Shown: positions 16,990 through 25,324, numbered from the stretch's first letter. The stretch: DNA of 45,167 bases from Rhodoferax sp. (GCA_031291295.1 JARLJI010000108.1:1-45167); one strand, 5' to 3'. Notes: generated by a model not told the origin, from the letters alone. A program made the numbers and translations.

Positions 16990-18279
16990 ATGTCTACGAG
17001 TAACGCAATGCCGGCTGGGCCGGCAGCGGCTACCACTGGTGCGCGCCCCTACGCGTGGGTGGTATTTGCATTGATGTTCTGCCTGTTACTGTCTGACTAC
17101 ATGTCGCGGCAGGCGATCAATGCCTTGTTTCCGCTCTTGAAAGTGCAGTGGCAGATTTCCGATACACAGCTCGGCTCGATCAGCAGCGTGGTGCCGTTGA
17201 TGGTCGGTGTGCTGACCCTGCCGTTCTCCATCATCGCGGACCGTTGGGGGCGCGTCAAAAGCATTGCACTAATGGTTGCCGTGTGGAGTGTTGCCACGCT
17301 CGGGTGCGCCATTGCCAGCACCTATCACGAGATGTTCGTTGCGCGTTTGTTCGTTGGCGTCGGCGAGGCTGCCTATGGAAGTGTCGGATTCGCTATGCTC
17401 GTGAGCGTCTTCCCAAGGCACATGCGGTCTACCATTGCCGGCGGCTTCACGTCTGCCGCTGCCTTTGGGTCCGTGCTCGGTGTTTCGCTTTCCGGGATCA
17501 TTGCGACGCACTTTGGATGGCGATGGTCGATGGGCCTGATGGCGATCGTCGGTTTTGTGCTGGTGATCATTTATTTCTTCGTGGTCACCGAGAAAAGAAT
17601 CGCAAGTGCGCAACCGGACAATGCAAAGGGAACTCCGGTCCACGGGCATGTGAAACTGACACCGCGCGCGTTTTTCTCTGGCCTGTTTCCGTCCCGTTCC
17701 GTCTTTTGTGCCTACCTCGGTTGCGCCCTGCAGATATTCGTTCAAGGCACTCTGTTCGTGTGGCTGCCCAGCTACCTGAATCGCTACTGGGGCATGCCTG
17801 TCAGCGAAGCAGCCACACTGGCGGCCGGCCTGGTCCTTGTCAGCGGCCTTGGCCAACTCATATGCGGTGTGATGACCGATCGGATCAGCGGGGATTCGTC
17901 GCTCAAGAGGTGGAACATGGCCATCGGCTATTGCCTCGTGTTAGGCGTTCTGCTGGCGATCGCGTTCCGCTTGCCACAGGGTAATCTGCAACTCGCGCTC
18001 CTTGCGCCCGGGGTGTTCTTCCTTGCCAGCTCGTTCGGCACATGTAGCGCGATCATCGCCGGGGCCACGCCGCCAGCCATTCACGGCTCGGCATTTGCCA
18101 CTCTGACGCTGTTTAACAACATACTGGGCCTCGCAGCAGGCCCCTTTATCACCGGCATGGTGGCGGATGCGGTTGGTCTTCAAGTTGCCTTGCGCTGGCT
18201 ACCGTTCGCGGCAATTCTGCCCTTCGCCGTGTTCCTCATCGGCAGATGGTGTTACCTCGCGGAATCGCGACGCGGCTGA
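16990..18279 (+). CDS. MFS transporter (organic-anion type)
   Basis: 429-aa inner-membrane carrier with about 12 hydrophobic segments. The first helix is preceded by a short polar N-terminus; LLLSDYMSRQAINALFP and the loop DRWGRVKSIAL are the MFS motif-A region, as in anion:proton symporters and hexuronate/aromatic acid carriers. AAGGAG is placed 7 nt before a TTG at 16984 and 13 nt before the ATG at 16990, so translation may start two codons earlier. Its promoter has the long AraC-regulon element, which ties it to tauD1, qor and the BKACE genes and makes it the likely importer of their substrate. Confidence 0.88.
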   Translation: MSTSNAMPAGPAAATTGARPYAWVVFALMFCLLLSDYMSRQAINALFPLLKVQWQISDTQLGSISSVVPLMVGVLTLPFSIIADRWGRVKSIALMVAVWSVATLGCAIASTYHEMFVARLFVGVGEAAYGSVGFAMLVSVFPRHMRSTIAGGFTSAAAFGSVLGVSLSGIIATHFGWRWSMGLMAIVGFVLVIIYFFVVTEKRIASAQPDNAKGTPVHGHVKLTPRAFFSGLFPSRSVFCAYLGCALQIFVQGTLFVWLPSYLNRYWGMPVSEAATLAAGLVLVSGLGQLICGVMTDRISGDSSLKRWNMAIGYCLVLGVLLAIAFRLPQGNLQLALLAPGVFFLASSFGTCSAIIAGATPPAIHGSAFATLTLFNNILGLAAGPFITGMVADAVGLQVALRWLPFAAILPFAVFLIGRWCYLAESRRG

Positions 18280-18293
18280 GCGCGCTGCTGAGT

Positions 18294-19199
18294 CTACGTT
18301 GCTCGGCCATTGTGAACCTCGGTTCCAAGTTGCACAAAGGCTCGTACCGCCGGGGATACTTCCCGACGCCTATACGCTAGCGCCAGGTGCACTGAGAATT
18401 TAAAGTCGGCGATCTGTGTGTAGAAAATGCCTGGCTGGGAGAAATTCTGCATTGACTCAGGCACGATGGCCACTCCGTATCCCGCGGACGCGAGGCAGAT
18501 TGCGGAGATGAAATCCTGGACGCGATATTCCAGATGAGGCGTGAACCCACCGGCTTTGCCCAGGGCGGTTAGCGCATCCCCGAAGCCTTCCTCGTCTGCA
18601 AACTGCGGAACGATGAAGGATTGATCGGCTAGCGCGCGCGCTGAAACAGTCCCTCGCCTTGCAAGGGGATGGCTTGCTGTCATTGCAGCCAGTAGACGTT
18701 CAGTCTGCAAGACTTTCGTGATCACACCAGCCGGATAAAGTCGTCTTGGCCTGACAATTCCCACATCAATCTGGCCTTCGCTGAGCGCTTCGAGCTGCCT
18801 TGGCGTTTCCATTGGCACGACTTCGATCCGGACCATCTCGTGTGATTTCCGGAACTCGCTCAGCATCATGGACAAAAGACCGCTGCTTACGCCAGATGCC
18901 ACGTAGCCGACACGGATGACGCCAGCCAGCCCTCGAGCAGCCAGGCGTCCCACTTGGTCGGCTCGCTCAATGTGCCGCAACGCAGCGACGGCCTCGGCAT
19001 GGAACAGGCGCCCCGCGTCGGTAAGTGACACCGGCTTCCTTTTGTTGCGGTTCAAGAGCGTGACCCCCAAATCCTGCTCAAGGCGTTGGATCTGGGTGCT
19101 GAGCCCCGATTGTGCGACACCTAGGCGATCTGCCGCCTTCGCAAAGTGAAGCTCTTCCGCCACGGCAAGGAAGCTCTGCAACTGGCGAACGTCAATCAT
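18294..19199 (-). CDS. LysR-family regulator of the glaH locus
   Basis: 301-aa regulator. The N-terminal winged helix is MIDVRQLQSFLAVAEELHFA then KAADRLGVAQSGLSTQIQRL, followed by an effector domain with YVASGVSSGLLS and DVGIVRPRRLYPAG. It resembles the CatR/BenM-like group. It diverges from glaH and the FMN dehydrogenase, with a perfect LysR box in the 102-bp gap, so it probably controls both. In Escherichia coli the equivalent glaH (csiD) gene is under a GntR repressor (CsiR), so regulation here differs. The ATG at 19199 gives the normal N-terminus; an upstream in-frame ATG would add about 16 odd residues. Confidence 0.88.
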   Translation of the reverse strand: MIDVRQLQSFLAVAEELHFAKAADRLGVAQSGLSTQIQRLEQDLGVTLLNRNKRKPVSLTDAGRLFHAEAVAALRHIERADQVGRLAARGLAGVIRVGYVASGVSSGLLSMMLSEFRKSHEMVRIEVVPMETPRQLEALSEGQIDVGIVRPRRLYPAGVITKVLQTERLLAAMTASHPLARRGTVSARALADQSFIVPQFADEEGFGDALTALGKAGGFTPHLEYRVQDFISAICLASAGYGVAIVPESMQNFSQPGIFYTQIADFKFSVHLALAYRRREVSPAVRAFVQLGTEVHNGRAT

Positions 19200-19239
19200 G
19201 TTTTTAATCACAAATTCGGAACAAAGATTACTGTTTTCT

Positions 19240-19266
19240 ATCTGGATCATATCAAAGAATCCAGAT
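19240..19266 (+). promoter_or_regulatory. Perfect LysR box between the regulator and glaH
   Basis: ATCTGGAT (19240-19247) and ATCCAGAT (19259-19266) form a perfect 8-bp inverted repeat with an 11-bp spacer, in the divergent gap 35 bp before the glaH start. The spacing is exactly that of a LysR T-N11-A operator. Confidence 0.7.
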
Positions 19267-19301
19267 GAAATAGCGTCATACAACACCCCGGAGAACGATC
19301 G

Positions 19302-20231
19302 ATGAATGCCCCGCTTCCTGCGGCCGTGCTTGCCAGCAATGACGAGTCCCGCTTCCAGTTTTCTGCCCACCCAGATCACCATCGCATCCTGCATGTGACC
19401 GTTGAGCGCAATGCCCTTCTTGCGTTCCTGCATGACGCACGCAAGGTCGATGTCCAGAACCTTGAGTATGTCCCCTTCATGCGCTACGGGCTCGCGGATG
19501 TACTCGCGAAGCATGTCGGCGAAGACTTCGCGACAACCATCAACCGCATTGTGAAGGACCGGCAGCACGGTGGCTTTACGGTGGGCCTCCAGGGACTGAC
19601 GACGGACGCCGACGATTTCGTTCGCTTCGGCACTGCCATTGGGCACCTGTTGGGCCCAGGCAACCACGATGCGATGTCGGGCACTTACTATGCTCGCTTC
19701 GTGGTCAAGCACACGGACGATAGCGACTCCTATCTGCGCCAGGCCTATCGACTCTTCACGATGCACACCGATGGCACCTTCGTTACCGAAGCGACGGACT
19801 GGCTGTTGATGATGAAATTCGCGGAACAGAATGCAAGTGGCGGCGAGTCCCGATTCCTGCATCTGGACGATTGGCAAGAGCGTGACCGGTTTGTCAGCCA
19901 CCGTCTCGGGACGCAGCCTTTCCTCTACAAGGCGCCCGGTTCCAAGAATGTCAGCGATAGGGTCGAACGCCCGCTCTTCTTCCAGAACGCGTTTGGGCTG
20001 TCGATGTCCTTCATCGATCAGTTTGTACAGCCTCGCAATCGCGAGGAGGCTGCCTTTCTCAACGACCTGTCGACGTCCATGGAGGCTTCGCCGGGAACAA
20101 AGGAAGTTTCGCTGCCCGTCGGCGATCTGGTTGTCCTGAACAACTACTTCTACCTCCACGGGCGTGCGCCGTTCGAGAAAAATGAGGCGCTGTTCCGTCA
20201 GCTGATGCGCCAGCGAGGCACGTTCGCCTAA
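19302..20231 (+). CDS. glaH: Glutarate 2-hydroxylase (CsiD/GlaH family)
   Basis: 309-aa Fe(II)/2-oxoglutarate dioxygenase. It matches E. coli CsiD/GlaH through its length: DAMSG-YYARFVVK, DSYLRQ, the iron motif MHTDGTFV (His155, Asp157), LHLDDW, FIDQFVQP, NN-F-LHGR (His286), and the end LMRQRG-FA with Arg303 for 2-oxoglutarate. The family hydroxylates glutarate to L-2-hydroxyglutarate, releasing succinate and CO2, in lysine catabolism through 5-aminovalerate. GGAG precedes the ATG by 9 nt. The gene 66 bp downstream encodes an FMN-dependent L-2-hydroxy acid dehydrogenase; no LhgO-type FAD enzyme or gabD/gabT is near. Activity on glutarate is inferred from family. Confidence 0.88.
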   Translation: MNAPLPAAVLASNDESRFQFSAHPDHHRILHVTVERNALLAFLHDARKVDVQNLEYVPFMRYGLADVLAKHVGEDFATTINRIVKDRQHGGFTVGLQGLTTDADDFVRFGTAIGHLLGPGNHDAMSGTYYARFVVKHTDDSDSYLRQAYRLFTMHTDGTFVTEATDWLLMMKFAEQNASGGESRFLHLDDWQERDRFVSHRLGTQPFLYKAPGSKNVSDRVERPLFFQNAFGLSMSFIDQFVQPRNREEAAFLNDLSTSMEASPGTKEVSLPVGDLVVLNNYFYLHGRAPFEKNEALFRQLMRQRGTFA

Positions 20232-20297
20232 TCATCAATGTGATCCGGCGTGGCTGATAGTGACAGCGGTTGGGCCTGATTGACGCTTCAAATCAAC

Positions 20298-21536
20298 ATG
20301 ACATCTCAAACAGAAGTTGCAGATATCCAGGCCGTTCCGAGCGCTGGAATGCCCGCCAAGCCGGCATATGGGGCCAACAGTCAGATTCATCGACGACTGC
20401 GACCAATCCTCTCGCTGGCCGATTTTGAAGTCGCGGCAAAGAGGGCGCTTCCGCGCCCGATCTTTGGCTATATTGCCGGCGCCGCGGAAGATGGAAAGTC
20501 GCTTGCTGCGAACAGGACGGCATTCGACGAGGTCAGGTTTCGTCCCAAAGTCCTTGTCGACGTGTCGGGAAGGTCGCAAGCGACTGAGATCTTTGGGCAA
20601 CGTTACGCTTCCCCCTTCGGCGTGGCGCCCGTTGGAATCAGTGCGATCGCCGCTTACCGCGGCGATGTGGTTCTCGCGCAAACGGCGCGGGAAGAGCGGA
20701 TACCCGCAATCATGAGCGGCACGTCCCTGATTCCGATGGAAGACGTTCACGCAGCCGCGCCAGGCACCTGGTTTCAGGCATACCTGCCGGGTGACACCGC
20801 ACGCAGGGACGCCCTGATTGAGCGGATTGAAGCGGCCGGGTTCACCACGCTTGTCCTTACGGTTGATATTCCCGTTTGGGCCAACCGGGAGAATAACGTC
20901 CGCACTGGCTTCTCATTGCCTTTGCGACCATCTGTGCGCTTGGCGTTCGATGGGGTGTCTCGGCCGCGTTGGCTGGCCGGGACGTTCGCCAGAACGCTCA
21001 TGTCCAGCGGAATGCCGCATTTCGAGAATTCTTTTGCGTCTCGCGGCGCACCGATCCTGTCGGCCTCCGCGATTCGCGATACGACGGGGCGCGATCACCT
21101 GAGCTGGACGGATATCGAGCGAATCCGGCAAAGATGGCGCGGCAACTTGGTCATAAAGGGCATTTTGCATACGTCCGACGCCGAGCGCGCTGTCGCCTTG
21201 GGCGCAGACGGCATCATTGTCTCGAATCACGGCGGGCGCCAACTGGATGGTGCCGTGGAACCGCTTGCTGTATTGCCGGAGATTTGTGAGGCAGTCGCGC
21301 ACAAGACAACCGTCATGATGGACAGCGGTATCCGGCGAGGCGGTGATGTTCTGAAAGCGTTGGCATCAGGAGCCCGCTTTGTCTTCCTGGGGCGACCTTT
21401 TATTTACGCCGCGGCCGTTGGGGGAGCCGAAGGCGTTCGCCACGCCATCACGCTCTTGCGCGATGAGGTCGATCGAAACATGGCCATGCTTGGTGCGAAG
21501 ACCATCGCAGACGTGAACGATTCCGTCATCGTCTAA
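20298..21536 (+). CDS. FMN-dependent alpha-hydroxy acid dehydrogenase (LldD-like)
   Basis: 412-aa TIM-barrel flavoprotein of the L-lactate dehydrogenase / glycolate oxidase / mandelate dehydrogenase family. It shows FGYIAGAAED (active-site Tyr59), LTVDIPVWANRENNVRTGF, the FMN lysine in VIKGIL (Lys287), the catalytic base and substrate arginine in VSNHGGRQLDG (His311, Arg314), and the phosphate site DSGIRRGGDVLKALA plus VFLGRPFIY. It oxidises L-2-hydroxy acids to 2-oxo acids. Directly after glaH, its likely substrate is L-2-hydroxyglutarate, but lactate, mandelate or another acid cannot be excluded. The ATG at 20298 is preferred over a TTG at 20280; neither has a good ribosome site, suggesting coupling to glaH. 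Confidence 0.88.
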   Translation: MTSQTEVADIQAVPSAGMPAKPAYGANSQIHRRLRPILSLADFEVAAKRALPRPIFGYIAGAAEDGKSLAANRTAFDEVRFRPKVLVDVSGRSQATEIFGQRYASPFGVAPVGISAIAAYRGDVVLAQTAREERIPAIMSGTSLIPMEDVHAAAPGTWFQAYLPGDTARRDALIERIEAAGFTTLVLTVDIPVWANRENNVRTGFSLPLRPSVRLAFDGVSRPRWLAGTFARTLMSSGMPHFENSFASRGAPILSASAIRDTTGRDHLSWTDIERIRQRWRGNLVIKGILHTSDAERAVALGADGIIVSNHGGRQLDGAVEPLAVLPEICEAVAHKTTVMMDSGIRRGGDVLKALASGARFVFLGRPFIYAAAVGGAEGVRHAITLLRDEVDRNMAMLGAKTIADVNDSVIV

Positions 21537-21591
21537 GGCCACAGAACAGCCTGGATTGCGTCTGGCAGGATGTCGGTCTACTGACCCGCAT

Positions 21592-21660
21592 CCGGCTAGG
21601 TCTGCCTCCGGCTTTGGCTAGCTTTACGATTCGTTGGCTAACCTCAGGAGGGTAAGGCTG
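21592..21660 (-). pseudogene. IS3-type transposase OrfA relic
   Basis: On the minus strand, KQPYPPEVSQRIVKLAKAGG resembles the conserved opening of IS3-family OrfA proteins (YPPE-FR-MV-LV-AGR-P-ELARE). The similarity stops abruptly after RPSR, as if a frameshift or deletion removed the HTH. It lies in the gap between the glaH pair and BKACE1. Only about 23 residues match, so this is tentative. Confidence 0.45.
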
Positions 21661-21755
21661 CTTGCCTTTTGGATCATGACCGACGCCTTTATCGAGAGAT
21701 GTCAGGAGTCCGGTCGATGGGGGAAACTTCAACCTCAGCTTGAGTCCGTCCCATA

Positions 21756-21780
21756 GAAAAATGCAGGACGACTCCTACAG
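21756..21780 (-). terminator. Rho-independent terminator after BKACE1
   Basis: On the minus strand TGTAGGA and TCCTGCA pair (7 bp with one G-U) around a GTCG loop, followed by TTTTTC. It is 25-49 bp past the BKACE1 stop. Confidence 0.6.
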
Positions 21781-21804
21781 CATTGATGTCCCCCCCCAGA
21801 GGCT

Positions 21805-22863
21805 TTAGGCCGGCTTGCGCAGGAATCCCTGGTTGCCACCGTTACGGTTGGGCGCGAAGCCGTTGGCCTGAAGCGTCTCTTCCGCCGTGTCGTAGAAGAC
21901 CCCGATCTGCATGATCTCTCGCGCCTGTTTCGCTGTCGCTATGGGGCGACCAAATTCGCCGGCGATACGCACCAATTGCTTGATCTGCTCGACAGAGGAC
22001 ATCTTTCCCGTGCGGGTCTGGTTCCAGAGTACATCCTCGATGCCGCACCGCACATGCAGGCCCAAAGCAATGCCGATCATGTTCACGGGCAGCACGTTCA
22101 GCACCGAACTCTCCACCGTTATCACCGCTCCGTCGGGCGCGGCACGCAGGAAGTTGGCCAGGTTGTAGATGTTCGCTTGGTCCATGCCGCCGCTGATCGC
22201 CACCCAGTTCATCACCAGGGGCCCCTTGTAGACACCGCGGCGAATCATCCGCTCAATGGTTTCAAAGCTGTTGATGTTGTAGCACTGGAACTCACTTTGG
22301 ATGCCGGCGGCCGTCAGGCGTCGGATGTGCTCCTCGACCCAGCTGGGGTTCGAGGGCACGATCATGTCCTTGTAGGTCGCATAGAGGTGCGGGAATCCCC
22401 GCGAAACTCCCTTGAAGTCATCCAGGCCAGCATGCTCTGTCACATTCATCTGCGTGGTGTTGACGGTCACCGTCACCTGGTCGGGCTTCGGATCGAGTTC
22501 GGCCAGCATATGCCGCGTGTCGTCGGAGAGCCATTTGGCCGCGGAGCCATCGTCCTCGGGCGCAAAGCTGATCGAGCCACCCACCTGGATGACCATCTCG
22601 GGCACGGCCTTGCGCACCCCGGCGATCAGCTCATTGAACATGGACAGGCGCTTGCTGCCCTTGCCATCGGGTTCACGCACATGCAGATGCAGCACGGTGG
22701 CACCAGCTTCGTAGCAATCCACCGCCTTCTGGATCTGCTCTTCCATCGTGACAGGGATATCTTCCGGGAAGTCCGAGGGAATCCAGCCCGGCGCATAGGG
22801 AGCGGCCGTGATGATCAGGGGCTGCTGGTTCTCGGGATACAGGTGGCCGTCAAGGAAGTTCAT
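21805..22863 (-). CDS. Beta-keto acid cleavage enzyme (BKACE), copy 1
   Basis: 352-aa member of the 3-keto-5-aminohexanoate cleavage (Kce, PF05853) family. These zinc TIM-barrel enzymes transfer acetyl-CoA onto a beta-keto acid and release acetoacetate plus a new acyl-CoA. Zinc ligands His59 and His61 are in TVLHLHVREPDG. Further conserved parts are IIQVGGS-type (MVIQVGGSISFAP), VESSVLNVLPVN and the C-terminal GLHVRCGIEDVLW. GGAG precedes the ATG. It is the same length as, and highly similar to, the copy at 26599. It has its own promoter with the AraC-regulon element and its own terminator. The family covers many substrates (carnitine-derived, aromatic, aminated), so the acid used is unknown. 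Confidence 0.9.
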   Translation of the reverse strand: MNFLDGHLYPENQQPLIITAAPYAPGWIPSDFPEDIPVTMEEQIQKAVDCYEAGATVLHLHVREPDGKGSKRLSMFNELIAGVRKAVPEMVIQVGGSISFAPEDDGSAAKWLSDDTRHMLAELDPKPDQVTVTVNTTQMNVTEHAGLDDFKGVSRGFPHLYATYKDMIVPSNPSWVEEHIRRLTAAGIQSEFQCYNINSFETIERMIRRGVYKGPLVMNWVAISGGMDQANIYNLANFLRAAPDGAVITVESSVLNVLPVNMIGIALGLHVRCGIEDVLWNQTRTGKMSSVEQIKQLVRIAGEFGRPIATAKQAREIMQIGVFYDTAEETLQANGFAPNRNGGNQGFLRKPA

Positions 22864-22934
22864 GATGATGGATCTCCAAGTTGATATGAGAATATTGAGA
22901 ATGTCGAAAGCGGTGGATGTCCAAGTGTCGGGGA

Positions 22935-23009
22935 CGACGAGTGAATCATCCGGCCTCGCACCACTTCCCGCTTTACATTGGATGTCTCGAATTTAACTAT
23001 TCATGACAA
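22935..23009 (-). promoter_or_regulatory. Shared AraC-regulon element before BKACE1 (long form)
   Basis: On the minus strand it begins TTGTCATGAATAGTTAAATT (from 23009), continues with GTAAAGCGGGAAGTGGTGCG, and ends GATGATTCACTCGTCG. It aligns without large gaps to the element before qor (24540-24612) and before the MFS gene. Its start lies about 145 bp upstream of the BKACE1 ATG. Confidence 0.6.
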
Positions 23010-23256
23010 CAACGCGCCCCTGTCCGTCGAGCCACCGTCAAGGCGTAACCAGTGGGTTCAAGCCGCGCTGAGTCATTCAGAACTGAAGGGTGGAGGTCGC
23101 CGGCAGACGATCGGAATCCGTGCGTAAATTCCTGGCGGCGGTGGCATTCATACCGGCAGCGGGTCCTGAGCAACCTGACCCGACTGCCAAATCACTGGGT
23201 TACGTTTTCCGGACCAGACCGGCCCGACTGCTCGCGTTTCCCAGTAAGGGGAACAC

Positions 23257-24237
23257 TCAAATCACGAAAATGGACGAGCCCGTGGTCTTTCGAGCCTCCA
23301 GGTCCCGATGTGCCTGCTCGGCGTCCTCCAAGGCATAACGCTGATTGATCTCGATGCGGATGCGGCCTGCCGCCACGTGGCCGAAGAGCTCATCGACCAG
23401 TTCTGCCTTTTCGGCCGGATCGGCAATGTAGTCGGCCAGGCCCGGGCGGGTCAGGTACAGCGAGCCCTTGCGAGCGAGAATTTGCGGATCGAACGGCGGA
23501 ATCGTGCCGGAGGCGGTACCGACGCAGACCATCAACCCGCGGCGCTTAAGGGAGTCTAGCGAGGACATGAAGGTGGCCTTGCCCACGCTGTCGAAGACCA
23601 CGGACACACCTACGCCGTCCGTCAGTTCCCGCACACGCTTGGCCACATCCTCATGGCTGTAGTTGATCGTGTGATCACAGCCGTGGGCGCGCGCCACTTC
23701 GGCCTTGGCATCGGTCGAAACCGTGCCGATCACCGTCAGCCCGAGCAATTTGGCCCATTGCGAAACGATCAGGCCAACACCGCCTGCTGCGGCATGCAAC
23801 AGCACCGCGTCGCCCGCCTTGAAAGGGTAGATTCGGCGCACCAGGTAAGCGGCGGACAAGCCCCGCATGGTCATGGCCGCCGCAGCTTCGCAACTGATGG
23901 CCTCCGGCAGCTTGATCAGTAGTGCGGCAGAAATCAGCCGCTCGGTGCTGTAGGCACCCAGCGTGTTGATAAAGCCCGTGTAAGTCACGCGGTCGCCGAC
24001 CGCCAATTGGGTCACGCCGGCACCGACGGCCTCGACCACGCCGGCCGCCTCGTTGCCAAGGCCGCTGGGCAGCGGAACCTTGTAAGTACCACCGCGGAAG
24101 TAGGTGTCGGCAAAATTCAGGCCCACGGCTACATGGCGGACGCGGACCTCCCCCGGTCCCGGGTCACCAACGCCAACGTCCTCAAGACGAAGGACATCGG
24201 GCCCACCCGTTTCGTAGAATTTAACGACTTTCGCCAT
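23257..24237 (-). CDS. qor: NAD(P)H:quinone oxidoreductase, zeta-crystallin/Qor type (intact)
   Basis: 326-aa zinc-free medium-chain reductase. The N-terminal GroES-like part reads GLNFADTYFRGGTYKVPLPS; the Rossmann motif AAGGVGLIVSQWAK is at about 150-163. The C-terminal tail is LEARKTTGSSIFVI. Such enzymes reduce quinones or enones with NADPH. AGGAGACAAC precedes the ATG at 24237. A second copy of this gene, cut down to its two ends, lies at 28566-28841. The unit is preceded by a relic frame (24238-24479) and by the long AraC-regulon element, linking it to tauD and BKACE. In the pathway it could reduce an alpha,beta-unsaturated acid; that is inference. Confidence 0.9.
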   Translation of the reverse strand: MAKVVKFYETGGPDVLRLEDVGVGDPGPGEVRVRHVAVGLNFADTYFRGGTYKVPLPSGLGNEAAGVVEAVGAGVTQLAVGDRVTYTGFINTLGAYSTERLISAALLIKLPEAISCEAAAAMTMRGLSAAYLVRRIYPFKAGDAVLLHAAAGGVGLIVSQWAKLLGLTVIGTVSTDAKAEVARAHGCDHTINYSHEDVAKRVRELTDGVGVSVVFDSVGKATFMSSLDSLKRRGLMVCVGTASGTIPPFDPQILARKGSLYLTRPGLADYIADPAEKAELVDELFGHVAAGRIRIEINQRYALEDAEQAHRDLEARKTTGSSIFVI

Positions 24238-24479
24238 GTTGTCTCCTGTTCTGTATCAAAGATCACAGTTCGCCTGCAGCTTGCCTGCCCTTGCTTCACG
24301 CTTGATCTCGCCAAAGAACGAATCAATATGGTGGCACGGTTGGTCAGGCTGCAGAAAATTTGCCAAAGGCAGCGTGAGAAAGCCGACTGTGGCCTCTCCC
24401 CGGGTAGCAGTGATGCTCGAGCGGGAACCGCTTGGATTGATGCTGCGCTCAGCACAAAAACGTCGTCCAGAAGGTACAT
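24238..24479 (-). pseudogene. Decayed start of a gene, possibly thiolase-like
   Basis: On the minus strand an ATG at 24479 has an ideal ribosome site (AAAGGAGATACAA) and begins MYLLDDVFVLSAAS. D-V-F-V-L-S-A is how many thiolases begin, but the sequence then departs from any thiolase. The same frame runs past the qor start and is not convincing as a protein beyond about 15 residues. Another frame encodes a protein-like stretch (ATVGFLTLPLANFLQPDQP and HHIDSFFGEIKREARAGK) without a start. This looks like a fused or frameshifted remnant in the leader of qor. Identity is tentative. Confidence 0.35.
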
Positions 24480-24539
24480 TTGTATCTCCTTTAACCGGCT
24501 TAAGCGGCTTAACCGGTTGATATCAGAGTGTCCTTCGCG

Positions 24540-24612
24540 ACGATTGAATCATCTGGCCTGGCGCCACTTCGCGCTTTACCTTGCACGCCTTGAACTTGCC
24601 TTTTTATGACAA
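24540..24612 (-). promoter_or_regulatory. Shared AraC-regulon element before the qor unit (long form)
   Basis: On the minus strand it begins TTGTCATAAAAAGGCAAG (24612-24595), continues TTCAAGGCGTGCAAGG, TAAAGCGCGAAGTGGCGCC and AGGCCAGATGATTCAATC. It is the closest match to the MFS-promoter copy. A second symmetrical sequence, AACCGGTTAAGCCGCTTAAG then CCGGTTAA, lies between it and the start codon at 24479 and may be a further operator. Confidence 0.6.
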
Positions 24613-24646
24613 TAATCCGCTGGCTAAACGGTGGGAGAGGCTGGAC

Positions 24647-25324
24647 TTAGCCCAGCTTGGCCGCCACCGCTTGCTGCATGACGTGAACCAGCTCACTGCC
24701 TGGAACGGCGCCAGTGACCGGCCACTGCCCATTGAAGACGAGATGAGGAACCCCTGTTCCATGGTCAGCTTCCATGGAAGGCTGAAGTTGGGAGGACGCA
24801 CTGCCGTCCCAACTGAACCCAGACGCTTGAGCCAGGGCCCGCAGTGTCTCGATTGAACCGATGTCTTGCCCTTGGGAGAAGAATGCGCGGTAGATGGACT
24901 CCACCAACTGGTACATGGCCACCGGCGCCAGTTTGGACTGGGCCGCATTGACCAAGGCACATGCCAGCGCCGAATTCGGAAAGGTCGCAATGTTCTCGAA
25001 GTTCAACGATAGATCGACCGATTCGGCCACAGCGCGAATCTGTGCGCGGCGCATCGCCACGGCCCGTTGGCCACCAAGCCGTGCTTCATAGAATGCTTGG
25101 TACGGAATGCCTTGCGCGGGGATCTGCGGCAGTAAGGCATGGGCATGCCATATCGTCTCCAGCACCAATCCAGGATGCTTCTGTCGAAGGCACTCCCATG
25201 CCGAATGCAGATTTCGCAACCCAATCCAGCACCAGGGGCAAATCAGGTCAAGGTAAAAATCAACGCGCAGAGTTTGCGACGATGTCGGGGCGGAGACCGC
25301 ACCCGCGAGTTCAGAGCAATTCAC
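24647..25324 (-). CDS. DsbA/FrnE-family thioredoxin-fold oxidoreductase 1
   Basis: 225-aa protein with the redox motif CPWC (residues 29-32) in YLDLICPWCWIGLRNL, and the late cis-Pro region GVPHLVFNGQWPVTGA typical of FrnE / 2-hydroxychromene-2-carboxylate isomerase-like proteins. It has no signal peptide, so it is probably cytoplasmic. The GTG at 25324 with AAGGAA upstream is chosen: it starts 28 bp after the Bug receptor stop, whereas the longer open frame overlaps that gene. It forms an operon with Bug receptor 2 under the GntR-type promoter. It may be a disulfide or glutathione-linked isomerase for the imported acid; this is inference. A second FrnE protein is at 30760. Confidence 0.82.
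   Translation of the reverse strand: MNCSELAGAVSAPTSSQTLRVDFYLDLICPWCWIGLRNLHSAWECLRQKHPGLVLETIWHAHALLPQIPAQGIPYQAFYEARLGGQRAVAMRRAQIRAVAESVDLSLNFENIATFPNSALACALVNAAQSKLAPVAMYQLVESIYRAFFSQGQDIGSIETLRALAQASGFSWDGSASSQLQPSMEADHGTGVPHLVFNGQWPVTGAVPGSELVHVMQQAVAAKLG

Noticed and set aside
18294..20159. A 621-codon minus-strand frame joining the LysR gene to antisense of glaH
   Set aside because: The glaH strand has family motifs and a ribosome site; the extension is a high-GC shadow.
23010..23256. Short plus-strand frames between qor and the BKACE1 promoter
   Set aside because: No ribosome sites or family motifs; the stretch is treated as intergenic.
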